Positions 46,693 through 57,803 of a stretch of 64,000 nucleotides of DNA are shown here, piece after piece (position 1 is the first letter of the stretch; each line of letters starts with the position of its first letter). This DNA comes from Agrypnia vestita. Taxonomy: Eukaryota; Arthropoda; Insecta; Trichoptera; Phryganeidae. The stretch covers positions 1-64,000 of the forward strand of contig JADDOH010010219.1 of NCBI GenBank assembly GCA_016648135.1. The letters run 5' to 3'. The position numbers and the translations under genes are program-made. Below the pieces are notes generated by a model. It saw nothing but the letters and a program-made list of their open reading frames with translations. It was not told where the DNA came from and did not search any database.

Positions 46693-48199
46693 ATATTAAT
46701 CATCTTCAGTACAATTATTATTTAAATTATGTAGATCAAGGACGCCGGCCACTTTAAAAAGATAAGGTTTTTAAAAAGTTTAGATTTGTTTTTCGATATG
46801 GGCATCGTTTTCAAGCAGCATTCTTATTTGTTGAAAGTCGTTCTCAATTCACCGGTCGGAGGATTCAAAAGAGATGTACGTTTTGAGATATACCGATTCA
46901 GACTTTCCATTCCAAAGTTATCAGAGAAGTTTTAGTTGTCCGAATATGTTTGATTCAGTCATCGGATTCAGAAGTTGAATTCGATTGAGTAGCGAAAGAA
47001 AAAATACGGATATCTCACTTATACTTTTAAAGAAATAAACGATACGTTAAGAAAAATAACTACTTTAAAAATCACCTCAACCATATCGCTTTTCTTCTCA
47101 TGGGATATGGTATTGATTTGTCATGTTAATATATAATGCTGATATTTGCGATAGAAAATTAATGAAAATATGTATAAATTTTGATATATTTAAATAACAA
47201 TCCATATGTACTTACATACAAATGTTTACACTCATTTAGAAATTCATTTGAAAAATTATTTGACGCCCGTCACGGAAGGAAAAGAATTTGGTTTTGTGCC
47301 GCATCGAAAAGATTTTTATTTTTTAGTTTTTTGATGTTTTTTCTTATCAGAAAAACATCTAAAGAGATTTGATGTTTTTGGATGATTATCCATGATTTAA
47401 CGATCATAAATGATTCATGATACTTAAAATATTTGAGTATCTATCTGTCTAACTATTAACAAATTGTAATGTATTCTAATAAAATTTGTATATTGTTATG
47501 CAAAAATAAACCATAAATATAGATAACAATTTTAAAAATATTGAAAGGTTTAAAAATTATAAAATTAGGTTTTTAATAACTTTTGCTAATTTTACTGGAT
47601 ATTTTTTTGGTATTTATTGTATGAAAAAAGCAACAATCACATGTTGAATTATATATTTTCATATTAATGTATTTTAATTTCTTTGTGATGTTTATATGAT
47701 CATGGTGAAGAACTGATATATATGGAATCAAGTCAGCACAGATTATTCAAATCTTATTTGCGATAAGTTGAAAAATAAATACTCATCCTTTTGTTTTAGT
47801 TGGCTGTTGATGTATTGTGTCAGAAAGGGTCTTTTAAGGGATTGGTGGGAACCTTTTGTTGGAGGCCTATTTATGGCTGTGAGAAAACCGAAAAGTTTTT
47901 CGTGTCCGAGAAACAAATGGCCGCTCCGGCGACGCGCGACAGCGTGCTTGTTATTGCGCAAAAACTCAGCCAGTTTGTTCGGAAAACGACCTTTTTGGCG
48001 GGAAAAATCGCACCCCTTTCTCGTTTCAATTCGGGATACAGTCCTTCAATTGCCTGGCAATATTCAACTCCCGAGACGCGGGGATTAATCAGCTACACAG
48101 GAATAACTGGATCCTAATTTTCCATTTTTAACATGGTTGTCATCACCGAAATATATATACTCCCTTTTTTTTAAATGCTTATTTTTATTCGATTTTCCT
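46693..48199. other. no recognised gene; one GC-richer open-frame patch
   Basis: At 47768-48117 two overlapping plus frames (106 and 105 codons) and a minus frame coexist in a GC-richer patch. The 105-codon frame has a helical-looking stretch ATRDSVLVIAQKLSQFVRKT. I recognise no family and cannot choose a frame. Confidence 0.35.
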
Positions 48200-48310
48200 G
48201 AACTTAAATATTTCTTTGTAAGGAAATGAGCTACTTAATTCACTAGAATGAAACTTTGACATGAAGATGAGCAGCTTGAAAACAAAAAGATAAAATAATA
48301 TATAAACTTA
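48200..48310 (+). repeat. second copy of the repeat at 38930-39060
   Basis: It shares CACTAGAA, AAGATGAGCAGCTT and GAAAACAAA in the same order as the copy at 38930. Confidence 0.45.
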
Positions 48311-49181
48311 ATCAATTTCTCATATATTTATTGTAGATAAAGATAGAAAAAGTTAATATTATTAAACACGAAAACAGATAAAGAACGGGTGTAAATGAAA
48401 AAAAATGTAAAAAATTATGTTTATGTTCGTATATATGAAGAATTACAGTTCAATCAGCACATAAATAAATTGAAACCTGTTTTCTACAGTTGGGTACTTG
48501 TGAAAATGCAGTTGACAATATTATCAATAATATCTTCAAGGAATAATTTAGTGTCAATAATAATAAATGTATGATGTCCATACTGACTTTAATGAAATGA
48601 ACACAAAGACATTCCGATATCCAATATCATTATTATTACTTAGCATCCTTATAAACAAGGGAGCCTTGTAAAAAACTTATTTGTCCAAATGCTGTCTTGG
48701 CATTTATTGACTGATACAAAAGGGACGTACACATCCCAGTCTTGCGTGTTTGCTTAGTTCTTTTATCGATAAATCTTGTTTTTTAAAAAAATTGCGCAAA
48801 GTTTTGATAACGAAAAGCTAGCTGACTATCATTATTTATGAATCTTCATGAGATTTAATAACCTGGATTTTTGAGAACTGCATACCGACCGGGTATCCTG
48901 CGAAAAGTGAATGCATAGATATTGCAGTTGGCGAGATACAAAATGAAAGGAAATGTGTCTCATGTCATCCAAAAATCATTTTTACATACTTGAGTTATAG
49001 CATCAAGAACGAGAGAAGATCAATAAAGAGATGGACATATAACATCCAGACATACCTGAAAGACGTAGAGCAGTTCCCAGCAGATTGGATAATAAATGCA
49101 ATATCAAGTGACACTGAGACGAAAGAAAATGAACTAATTTTTATCATATTTATATTAATTATCAACTTTAATACAACAATA
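48311..49181. other. no recognised gene
   Basis: The 69-codon plus frame at 48990-49199 contains NERRSIKRWTYNIQTYLKDV, with no family recognised. It ends exactly where the tandem duplication begins. Confidence 0.4.
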
Positions 49182-49891
49182 GGCCACCGGGCCAAATAAT
49201 TATAGCAAAGCTAAAAAAAATCACACACACATACAGACTGTGATCTTTTCATTACTGAGAATCAAATCGGAATCCTAAAAGAAGCCATTTTTACTACCTT
49301 TCTTTTAACTCGTAGCGTCTGCTTGTCTGCCAAAAAACTTTGAATCGATTTTTAACCCTTTTCCGTGATTTAGTCGAGCTGAAACATTGCAAGCAAACTC
49401 GTGGCAACGATAAAAATGATCTTACAAATGTTCGTTAAAAAAATGTAATAATTATAGTATAATTTTGGATTTTTCGAAATTTTAACGATTTATACCTATA
49501 TTGTTTAATTTACGAGTCTGATGCGTAGGGTAGGCGCAAAACCCATTTCAATGAGAAAGGAAATATATTAAAAACTTGGTTTTTATGAGTTAGTTTTAAT
49601 TTACCCACTGGACGATAAGAGCTGCCTAGTTAAAAATATATATTTTTTTATTCATAACTGCATAATTTTTATTATTTTCCTAATTTTTGTGTAAGATACT
49701 AAGCCAGTTTTGTTATTTATTGACAGTGACTGTGATACGCATTAGTAGAACGCCAAATAATTTAACTAATGTAGTTCAAAACTAATACAACCACAGAGAA
49801 GGTACAAAATTTAACAGAGATAAACTAACTAGAGTAGCTTATTGGTCTTGTGTTTAGGACTCTCGCCTCGTGATTCAAAGGTCGCGGGTTC
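49182..49891 (+). repeat. tandem duplication, unit 1 (710 bp)
   Basis: It starts GGCCACCGGGCCAAATAATT and ends in a SINE head at GGTCGCGGGTTC. It is nearly identical to unit 2, differing by about a dozen substitutions and single-base indels as read. Its left junction is unrelated AT-rich DNA. Confidence 0.9.
49836..49891 (+). mobile_element. SINE head truncated at its B box
   Basis: TTGGTCTTGTGTTTAGGAC, CTCGCCTCGTGATTC and GGTCGCGGGTTC match the SINE at 50551, but the sequence switches to GGCCACCGGG inside the B box because the duplication junction falls there. Confidence 0.8.
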
Positions 49892-50604
49892 GGCCACCGG
49901 GCCAAATAATTATAGCAAAGCTTAAAAAAATCACACACACATACAGACTGTGATCTTTTCATTACTGAGAATCAAAATCGGAATCCTAAAAGAAGCCATT
50001 TTTACTACCTTTCTTTTAACTCGTAGCGTCTGCTTGTCTGCCAAAAAACTTTGAATCGATTTTTAACCCTTTTCCCGTGATTTAGTCGAGCTGAAACATT
50101 GCAAGCAAACTCGTGGCAATGATAAAAATGTTCTTACAAATGTTCGTTAAAAAAATGTAATAATTATAGTATAATTTTGGATTTTTCGAAATTTTAACGA
50201 TTAATACCTATATTGTTTAATTTACGAGTCTGATGCGTAGGGTAGGCGCAAAACCCATTTCAATGAGAAAGGAAATATATTAAAAACTTGGTTTTTATGA
50301 GTTAGTTTTAATTTACCCACTGGACGATAAGAGCTGCCTAATTAAAAAAATATTTTTTTTTTATTCATAACTGCATAATTTTTATTATTTTCCTAATTTT
50401 TGTGTAAGATACTAAGCCAGTTTTGTTATTTATTGACAGTGACTGTGATACGCATTAGTAGAACGCCAAATAATTTAACTAATGTAGTTCAAAACTAATA
50501 CAGCCACAGAGAAGGTACAAAATTTAACAGAGATAAACTAACTAGAGTAGCTTGTTGGTCTTGTGTTTAGGACTCTCGCCTCGTGATTCAAAGGTCGCGG
50601 GTTC
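49892..50604 (+). repeat. tandem duplication, unit 2 (about 713 bp)
   Basis: A direct copy of 49182-49891. It begins GGCCACCGGGCCAAATAATT at 49892 and ends within the B box of the intact SINE (GGGTTC at 50599-50604), which continues normally afterwards. The unit has no open frame of note. Confidence 0.9.
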
Positions 50605-50733
50605 GAATATCACTCCAGACCAGCAAGTTTGGACTATTTTCATAGAACAAGTGTTGAGCTTAATTTAAAAATAGTAAGAATGTTGATGTGACACATATTC
50701 TATGTTCGCATCTCTATTTTTATTTTTAAAAAA
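50551..50733 (+). mobile_element. tRNA-derived SINE, complete copy
   Basis: A-box-like TTGGTCTTGTGTTTAGGAC, B box GGGTTCGAAT (50599-50608), body CACTCCAGACCAGCAAG, tail GATGTGACACATATTCTATG then a T/A-rich end near 50733. Same family as 20430-20609. Confidence 0.8.
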
Positions 50734-52371
50734 CTGCTTTAGGCGAGGAGGTAGCGACATAGTGGAAGTATGTTTCCTTTCGCTTATATTTAAGACACAT
50801 TTATAATGCAGTTAAAGAATTTTTCTTGCATTATTATGTCTTTTAGTTAAGAAAAAGTATTTTTAACAACAGACGTTGTTTTTTTATTTATTTTTTAAGT
50901 TTCGTTTTATAGCCTAGTACCTTCAAGTAAAAACGACTTTTGTAATAAATCACAACTTATTTATAAAGACATTATACGTATTTACTACATATAATGTCTC
51001 TGTTTTGTTGAATAATGTTCTTTTCATAATAATTTTAAAATTAAAAAGCTTGTAGTTATTTAAAAAAAAAGTCAAACATATTGTTACTTGGCGTGGAACC
51101 AGACCGTGTACCAATAAATGTTAGTTGATTTTGGTGGGTTGTGAATATAAGAGATAATGAAGAAAATTAATGTATTTTTCGCTCTCGATACCGCATTTTC
51201 GTTATTTACTTTAATTTTGAGTAATATTTAACAGTATGTATGGTTAAATAATATATATTTTATGTTTTTTACTTTATCGGGATAAATTTTCTTTTCTGAA
51301 TATCCTGAATTCTTTCAGTGTTTATTTTCTTTATATTTAAACAAATATTTACTTCGTGTTTGTTTACTAAGTAACTAAATTTTATTTTAATAAGTTCATT
51401 CTAGCTCGCTTCTTAAAACAACTACTTAGTATAGTATATTATTTTTATAAGCTTATTCATAATATTTATTCAAAGTCACTATGAGACTTAATTTTTTCAT
51501 AGAATTTTGATTTTAATAAAATTTAAACTACTCGTTTCTTATGCCGATAATTTTCACGAGACGCAAAACAAACCTTGCTGTAAAGGACCAGCGTACTGTC
51601 GAAAAATATTTTTAAATCTGGATAGTACTTTAAGAAAGTTGATAGCAAGGGTTCCGTATCTATGGAAGATTGTAGATATAATTCGATAAATTCGAACATT
51701 TTCATCGGGGATATAATGTGGGGGTTGGTGTTGTGAAATACGAAAACTAATCAAATGCCTCAAGATTACGAAAAAACCGTAGAAATGTTTTATTTTCCTA
51801 TTCAATTTCATCTTACGTAAAACAACTGCCAACTATAAAGTATTTTTCAACAAATATACTTAATATACGTAGAAATTAATTTTTTGTAAGAAAGAATTCT
51901 GGGAAAATATAAGCAATATCAAAAAATAATTGATTCTTAAGTTATTGAAAAAAATTCTAGACTTTGGTTCATGATTTATTTTACTAAGAGTTTGTTTTTC
52001 AAATATTTATAATTTGTGCTGTTTTTTCCATTAGATGTAAGAAATTACTACTATGAAAAATATTAACTATTAAATTCTGTGAAAAGATTAACAAAACAGG
52101 GATACAATTGTCATGATATCTTTTGAAGATGAACGTTAAATTAATCTAGGTTAAATTAACAGCTATTTATAATGTTTATGTGCGTTTCTTCCGATATTAC
52201 CTATCTAATATTTAATTTTTTGATGGGTTTTGGAGTGCAACCCGAAGCGACTGCCAAGATTCAACACCCGAAATATAAAAGCCGCACGAACATGATCCTA
52301 TAAATAAATCGTAACTAATTACCTCAATTCTAATGAACGATAACCAGACAAGACGTTTTGTGCGTCAACAA
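50734..52371. other. no recognised feature
   Basis: AT-rich sequence. The three overlapping frames at 51507-51832 show no domain. Confidence 0.5.
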
Positions 52372-52598
52372 TTAACTTGTTATTACCCGTGGGTCAAACA
52401 TGACCCGAAGGCCGTTTAAGTAATAAAGTTCATACGCACAATAACATAAGTATAAAAAAAATAATTCAACAATAAGCTTAAGACAGCGATTAAATAAAGT
52501 CATAAAATATCAACATTTTAAAAAAGTTATTTTTTGAGAAAATTACTCATTCATCCCAAAGTGGGTCAAAATTGACCCAAGGATCCTACGAAGGTTAA
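52372..52598. mobile_element. TTAA-flanked piggyBac-like miniature element with GGGTC/GACCC palindromes, second copy
   Basis: Exact TTAA at 52372-52375 and 52595-52598 bound 219 bp. The palindromes GGGTCAAACATGACCC (52391-52406) and GGGTCAAAATTGACCC (52563-52578) lie 15 and 16 bp inside the two TTAA sites. The outer ends pair loosely (CTTGTTATTACCC against CCTTCGTAGGATCC). Same layout as 1079-1301, with a different interior. No coding capacity. Confidence 0.7.
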
Positions 52599-52672
52599 TA
52601 TATTTTCTAATAAAAGAAAGATATGTTTAAACACTTGTTTTATTCCGCTTAATAATGAGAATAAATTCCGTT

Positions 52673-52796
52673 GCATTAAGAGAGTTAATTCTAAATATCC
52701 ACCATAAGCTAGACCGAGATGAGTGGAGGAAAATTATTGAGGAGGCCAAGACCCACCAAGGGTTATAGTGCCAAGAATGATGATGATGATGATCCA
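52673..52796 (+). pseudogene. C-terminal tail of a non-LTR ORF2 with (GAT)n tail
   Basis: A 31-codon reading frame ends LDRDEWRKIIEEAKTHQGL and a TAG at 52766-52768. 'DR..WR..v..a..H.GL' immediately before the stop is a common ending of insect RTE-like and related ORF2 proteins. A (GAT)n simple tract follows at about 52777-52796, consistent with a microsatellite-type 3' end. The insertion is strongly 5'-truncated, with only about 125 bp present. It could belong to the same clade as the remnant at 1-1045, whose own C-terminus is missing. Confidence 0.6.
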
Positions 52797-52942
52797 CCTC
52801 AATACTATTCATTATAAGAAAAAAAAAATAAGTATCTTATGAAAGCAAAAATAAATAATAAAAATATTCAAAGCGAATGAAACGAACCATACTTTTTTCA
52901 ATAAGATGCGGATCTCTTCGTAGGTGGAATTCAAGTCAGTTG

Positions 52943-53070
52943 ACAAATTCAGACAATCAAAGCACGATATCTAATCTAAATGCTGATTTAAATATAAGCC
53001 ATCCACACAAATCCAGACAATCAAAGAACGATATCTAATCTTAATTCTGATTTAAATCATCTTTCCATCC
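52943..53070 (+). repeat. 64-bp unit repeated twice in tandem
   Basis: The unit ACAAAT(T/C)CAGACAATCAAAG, CACGATATCTAATCT, CTGATTTAAAT, CCATCC occurs at 52943-53006 and 53007-53070. Confidence 0.85.
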
Positions 53071-53324
53071 AGCTTTGTACCTAATTTTAAGGATTTTCTG
53101 GAATTATTGTTCATTAACTTATTTTGCCTTTATTTTTCATAAATATATTCGTGTATCTAAATTATCTCAGCACAAATTTTACGTTACAGTATAAGAGCTA
53201 CCCCAGGTATTATTTAATTATTAATATAAATATTGTGTTTAAGTTTACAAGACTATCAGAATTAAATATTTATTTGAAAAAAATTAATACGAAAATATTT
53301 TAAATTGTTTTTGTTATACTCTCC
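53071..53324. other. no recognised feature
   Basis: AT-rich spacer. Confidence 0.5.
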
Positions 53325-53420
53325 ACGTCAGCGAGGCTAAAGACAGGAAAAGTTGAATCCTTTTATGCGGTGTAGGTACCCCGACTCAATAGGATAAGGG
53401 GTAGAAGAAGAAGAAGAAGT
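53325..53420 (+). repeat. probable retroelement 3' end with (AAG)n tail
   Basis: CACGTCAGCGAGGCTAAAG, then GGTGTAGGTACCCCGACTC, AATAGGATAAGGGGTAG, running straight into (AAG)n at 53401-53419. A GC-richer 3' untranslated-like block that ends in a microsatellite suggests a 5'-truncated non-LTR insertion. No coding sequence is present to confirm it. Confidence 0.4.
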
Positions 53421-54653
53421 TATGGTAAGTATTTGAATCGCTTAAACGTGCTAGTGGAAAACATTGTTGTAATTGTAATAAAGCTTTGTTGGAAATATAA
53501 AAGTAGATACCTATATGCTACAATTCTATTCTCCAGTAACTACATAAAAAAGATATACTTTTAGGCATTTACTAGAGATCTTCCAATTTTTAGACATCTT
53601 TGGTGATGAGAAGAGAGCTTGAAGAATCTTGATGTAGTGGACTACGTTCGATCAACGAGACACTTTGCTGGTGAATGCTTAAATATCTGTTCAATAGACA
53701 ATTCTCAGCTATGAGGGACCAATTGGAAAGAATCATCGATAAAGCCCTGAAAAAGTTTTTTCAACAATCACGGGTAATAACAAGTTAGTTATCTATTTTT
53801 TAACTAATTTTATGTCTACATATTTTTAATTTATCTTCCTTAGAAATCATTTATGTAAATGATCATATAGTAACTTTTTCAAGTCGAAAAGGTTTTTTGG
53901 CATTATCGAGTTATAATCCACATTGCTTTCATCCCTTAACTTAATATATATAAGTTCACTTATAAAGTATGGGTGGAATAGGTGTGAAGTGTAAGTAGAT
54001 ATATTTCATTGATTTGTGAGTTGGAAGAATTTCTGGAAAATAATTTAAAATTAAATATTTATAAGATAATAATGTAAATACAATTATTATTATTACATCG
54101 CACCGACAAAAATCATTATATTTCGTACAGCAGATCAGATAAATATTTAATGTTGATAAATATCTTAGAATTACTTAATATGAACAGCGTTTTTCGATTT
54201 GAATATTGATAAGTTTATTCATTCAATATGAATCTTGGTTTAAAATATGTAATAACATGTGAGGGAAGGATGTCTTTTCTATTGCATTGCCAGATACACA
54301 TTTTAATTCCATTCATCACAGTAAGACATTTTTTACTGCTGCAAGTCTTAAATATAATAATTTTTGTGTAGAAAATGACTTTTATATTCTAAATTCCTTC
54401 ATCTAGTCATATGGTATATTTCTTTCATCAAATTTTTTCATTTTCGTTTTCAGCTTCATTATAAAATTTTTGAATGCATTTTTTTCCATTTATATATCTA
54501 CTTATGTAATACATTCTGACTGTATGGATTATTTGAATAGCCCATGTGCATATAAATCAAAAGTAAAATATTATTATCTTATGTTTGTCCATAGTAAATC
54601 TCACAAAGTATCAATATACTCTGATACTGCGACCTTACAGTCAAGTAGGAAAA
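53421..54653. other. no recognised feature
   Basis: AT-rich sequence. The 84-codon plus frame at 54470-54724 has no recognisable domain and runs into the pogo-like element. Confidence 0.5.
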
Positions 54654-54989
54654 TACGGGGCATAATGCAACAGGGGTATGCTGCAACAATCGTTTTAAAA
54701 TTGCCAGCATACATGATTTCATAGAAATTAACCTATTTTCAATAGACGACAATTCCGTGCACAGTTTGGGATAAATTCAGTACCACACGTTACGTTTGAT
54801 AGATGCAGTTGCGTTAAAAGTATTTCTGATCAAAGAAATTTTTTTAGGTGAAGGTAAATACAATATTTTCTGTAATTGTTATATTTTACTACTACAATTT
54901 TTTTATGTAGAGATGCAAACACTGAATGCGTGTCGCATGAATATTCGTACTAATCTCAAAATAAGCTTAACGCTTGTGCTATGAGAACA

Positions 54990-55085
54990 GGACTAACTTG
55001 ATGATGTCCTCATTGGGGACTCGAACCACCGACCATCAGATCACTAGGCGAGCGTCATGACCATTACACCAACAAGCTACTCCTA
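54990..55085 (-). mobile_element. tRNA-derived SINE head, minus strand, nested in the pogo-like element
   Basis: On the minus strand it reads AGTAGCTTGTTGGTGTAATG, then CGCTCGCCTAGTGATC and GGTGGTTCGAGTCCCC (B box at about 55013-55028). The head matches the SINE at 56356 (GTAATGGTCATGA). The tail is short or decayed toward 54990. Confidence 0.75.
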
Positions 55086-55276
55086 TATATATCCTACTAC
55101 TAAATTATAGGTTTGAATGATTTGTTTTTCTGAATATTCATTCCAATATTCACAAATTCAAAAAAATCGTTTCCTTGTTATTTGTGAATTGTAACAAATA
55201 TAGAAATTTGATTTTACAATTCATTTTATTATGCCAGGGATAGTTGCAATAGGATTAAGTTGCAACATGTTGCAAT

Positions 55277-55500
55277 GTGTTCCAATACCAAATATATTTT
55301 CTAATTTATCTTGCGTTATGTGTGATTTACTTAACATTAAAACAGAACAGGAAAAAAATCTTGGATGAAAACACGACAGATGATAAGAATAATATTTTTG
55401 TTTTTTTTTTTTGTGGAGAGAAATGTGAAAAATCCGAAGATTTGATAAAATATCACAAATGCTAAATTTTCAAAAGTGCACACTCTCTGTGCAAGCATAC
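55277..55500 (+). pseudogene. pogo/jerky-type transposase C-terminal zinc-finger remnant
   Basis: The frame to 55465 ends TDDKNNIFVFFFCGEKCEKS then EDLIKYHKC and a stop. Ignoring that stop, the same frame continues into ...SAHSLCAS. This follows the layout 'd...CifCge.y..S...dWi.C..C..WaH..Ca', a PHD-like zinc finger found at the C-terminus of many insect DDE_1 (pogo/jerky) transposases. One zinc ligand (C replaced by F) and the tryptophans are lost and a stop interrupts it, so it is not functional. The terminal repeats at 54654 and 55702 give independent support for a DNA transposon. Confidence 0.5.
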
Positions 55501-55702
55501 ATTTTTTTATTTATATTTTATTTATTTGTTATTTTTAGATAAATTAATATAATTTAACACATCATATAGGGAAACAATTTATTCTACTATCTCTATAAGA
55601 GTCACATCCATTGTTATTAATTGCATTTGCGAAACATATGATTTTGAGTAGTTGTTGCGGTTTGCTCCAAATGTGTTGCACATTATCCCCGACATCGGGG
55701 TA

Positions 55703-56355
55703 AAATGCATTTAACTTATTTTACGTAAATACAATTAAAAAAATCTTTACCTTAAGCTATTCCAAATTGTTTAATTTTGTTAACGTTTCATTCACACATT
55801 GTACAAATGAGTTTAATTTTTGAAATTAAAAAACCGAATACAAATCTAAATGGTGAAAGATTTGCAACAAACCACGACTTCTCCTAAGTGTCAAAACTAA
55901 ATTTAAAGCGAAATGGCAGATGATAGGTACTCATGTACATATAGAGTTTAGAGACTGAATGGAAGGAATGTGTACTTGATTACGTACTTTTATAGATCGT
56001 TGCGTTGCGTTCGTAATATATGTTCCTGATAATTACCTTAGACAACGTCAACATACGTGGATTGTTTGACATTCCAATATCCAGGACCAACCAACCGATG
56101 ATAATACTTATGAGTAAGAGCTATAGCTATGCTGAACAATATCACTTTGTTTATTGATCTACTCCATATCTTTGAAGGGGTTTTATGAAGCGGGATTCTT
56201 TCACATCTTTGATACAAATTCTTATATTAGTATATTAATTAAATATTATGACATGTACGAATTAAGTGCAAGATTTTTATATAAATCTTCTTTATTTAAT
56301 GCATTGAATTGAATTGACACCAGATGTTGTCGAAGTCAAAATACAAAGTGATAAA
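55703..56355. other. no recognised feature
   Basis: AT-rich sequence with nothing identifiable. Confidence 0.5.
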
Positions 56356-56529
56356 GAGTAACTTGTCAGTGTAATGGTCATGAAGCTCACCTAGTTATCT
56401 GTTGGTCGGTGATTTGAGCCCTTTTTCAAGATACAAGTTAGTGCTATTTTCGAAGCAGAAATGTTGATAGAAAATATCAGGAATTTTGATGCGACACGTA
56501 TTTCGTGTTCATATTTCTATTTAAAAAAA
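56356..56529 (+). mobile_element. tRNA-derived SINE, diverged copy
   Basis: GAGTAACTTGTCAGTGTAATG, GCTCACCTAGTTATC and GGTGATTTGAGCCC (decayed B box) are followed by the family tail GATGCGACACGTATTTCGTG and an A-run near 56529. Confidence 0.7.
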
Positions 56530-56819
56530 CTTGAGCTCTACGTTAGATAATTAAGAGACAGGGTGAGAGGAACAGGGTAGACATGTAACAATACGCAATT
56601 CACGCTGATTAAATCATGCCAATTTTAGCTAAAACTGTAATTTAATAGATTTTAATTAGACTTTTCTAACCCAAAAAGTAAAGCGATTACATAAAATTTG
56701 GGAGGCAACAGCTGTTGATTGGGTTGACAATTCGACATCATTAATCTCCCGCGCAAGACCTTTTCCGTGAAAATGGTTACACCCAAACAAAAGCGATCAT
56801 TCTTAATTCAAATCAGCGA
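56530..56819. other. no recognised feature
   Basis: AT-rich spacer. Confidence 0.5.
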
Positions 56820-57040
56820 CTTCACGTGTGGTCGCCATTATCGCCAATTAATCACGCACATGCTAGCTCCGTAGGGGCGCCGCGGCGCTGGCGTTGCGCG
56901 GGCGGCGCGACGCGGCGAATATTCGCGGGCCGGCACTCCATCACATGATTCTAATTGCTGACAGAGCGTGCGACATCTGTGAAAAGTGGCGAACGGTGAA
57001 CGCCAGGCTGACCGTACAGAATTTGGCGACATTTTGATTA
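56820..57040. promoter_or_regulatory. CpG-dense block, possible promoter or first exon
   Basis: The core at about 56872-56940 is almost entirely G/C with very many CpG steps (GGGGCGCCGCGGCGC, GCGGGCGGCGCGACGCGG), unique in this window. Nearby are CCAATTAATCACGC (homeodomain-like TAAT) and TTCACGTGTGG (E-box-like). The minus frame 57032-56838 encodes 64 residues starting MSPNSVRSAWRSP with an arginine/alanine/proline-rich end. I recognise no family, and the arginine richness follows from the base composition. It could be a promoter, a first exon or a conserved non-coding element. Confidence 0.35.
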
Positions 57041-57457
57041 AAAAAATATTATTGTTTTAAAACTCGGTATATGGGGAGTAGGAGCCGGTGACCGCCGGAC
57101 TTAGTTATATTGTCAAACCTGAAATATTTTCTGTAGACGCGGACTAAAGTAGATAAGAAGGTTAGGATATTATGAAATTTGAATTCGGGGGATTATGGCT
57201 GATAACAGGTATAATCCCCTGACAAAAAATGTATAAATAAAACTTCTTCAATTTTTCGAATTCACTTTGAGGAACCATTTTATAATTGAAAGAATGAAAA
57301 CTATGTTTTAACCAAAGTTAAATTTTTTTTTAAGAAAATTCATGTTACAGGAGCAATGCTCCCTGCTTCAGACAATAATTGTACTGAAGTTAATGATCGA
57401 ATATAGACAGATTTAACTACAGTGGGAGGGAGTTGGAGGGGGCGTGGTTACAATACA
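57041..57457. other. no gene; short hairpin
   Basis: GGGGATTAT (57188-57196) pairs with ATAATCCCC (57211-57219). Nothing else was identified. Confidence 0.5.
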
Positions 57458-57803
57458 AGGTACTGTAAGTAATTATAAAGGGAAAAGGTTTAAGAGAGGG
57501 CTGTTTACAAAGTTTATTTGAATATTTAATTTTCTATTAATTCTTTTCAGAATTTTTGGTTACGCAAGTTAAAACTCCTAGTATTTCTGTGTAAAATTTT
57601 GAAACCGGTATTATTAAATTTTATACACTTGATATAAATACCGGTTTCCAAATTTTACATACCAAAACTAGGGTTTTTTATTTGGTTGATCAATAAATAT
57701 TAGAAATTGGTAAAAGTGTTAATAGAAAATTAAATATTATAAATAATCAACTTTGATAACAGCCTCTCTTAAATCTTTTCCCATTATAAATACTCTGTAC
57801 CTG
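57458..57803. mobile_element. 346-bp foldback (palindromic) element
   Basis: The left half and the reverse complement of the right half align almost end to end: AGGTAC(T)GTAAGTAATTATAA against AGGTACAGAGTATTTATAA, then GGGAAAAGGTTTAAGAGAGG, AATATTTAATTTTCTATTAA, CCTAGT/CCTAGT, TGTAAAATTTTGAAACCGG and ACCGGTATTATTAAATTTTA. The centre is a tight hairpin GAAACCGGTATT..AATACCGGTTTC. The arms are roughly 160 bp with scattered mismatches. No coding capacity. A foldback-type miniature DNA transposon is the likeliest origin. Confidence 0.75.

Larger units (their letters stand above)
54654..55702 (+). mobile_element. decayed pogo-like DNA transposon
   Basis: The left end reads TA|CGGGGCATAATGCAACAGG and the reverse complement of the right end reads TA|CCCCGATGTCGGGGATAATG then TGCAACA, so CGGGG(C)ATAATG..CAACA forms a terminal inverted repeat next to TA at both sides. 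The interior (about 1,045 bp) contains a transposase C-terminal zinc-finger remnant at 55277-55500 and a later SINE insertion at 54990-55085. TA target and the zinc-finger type suggest the pogo/jerky group, but no DDE motif was found. Confidence 0.5.
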
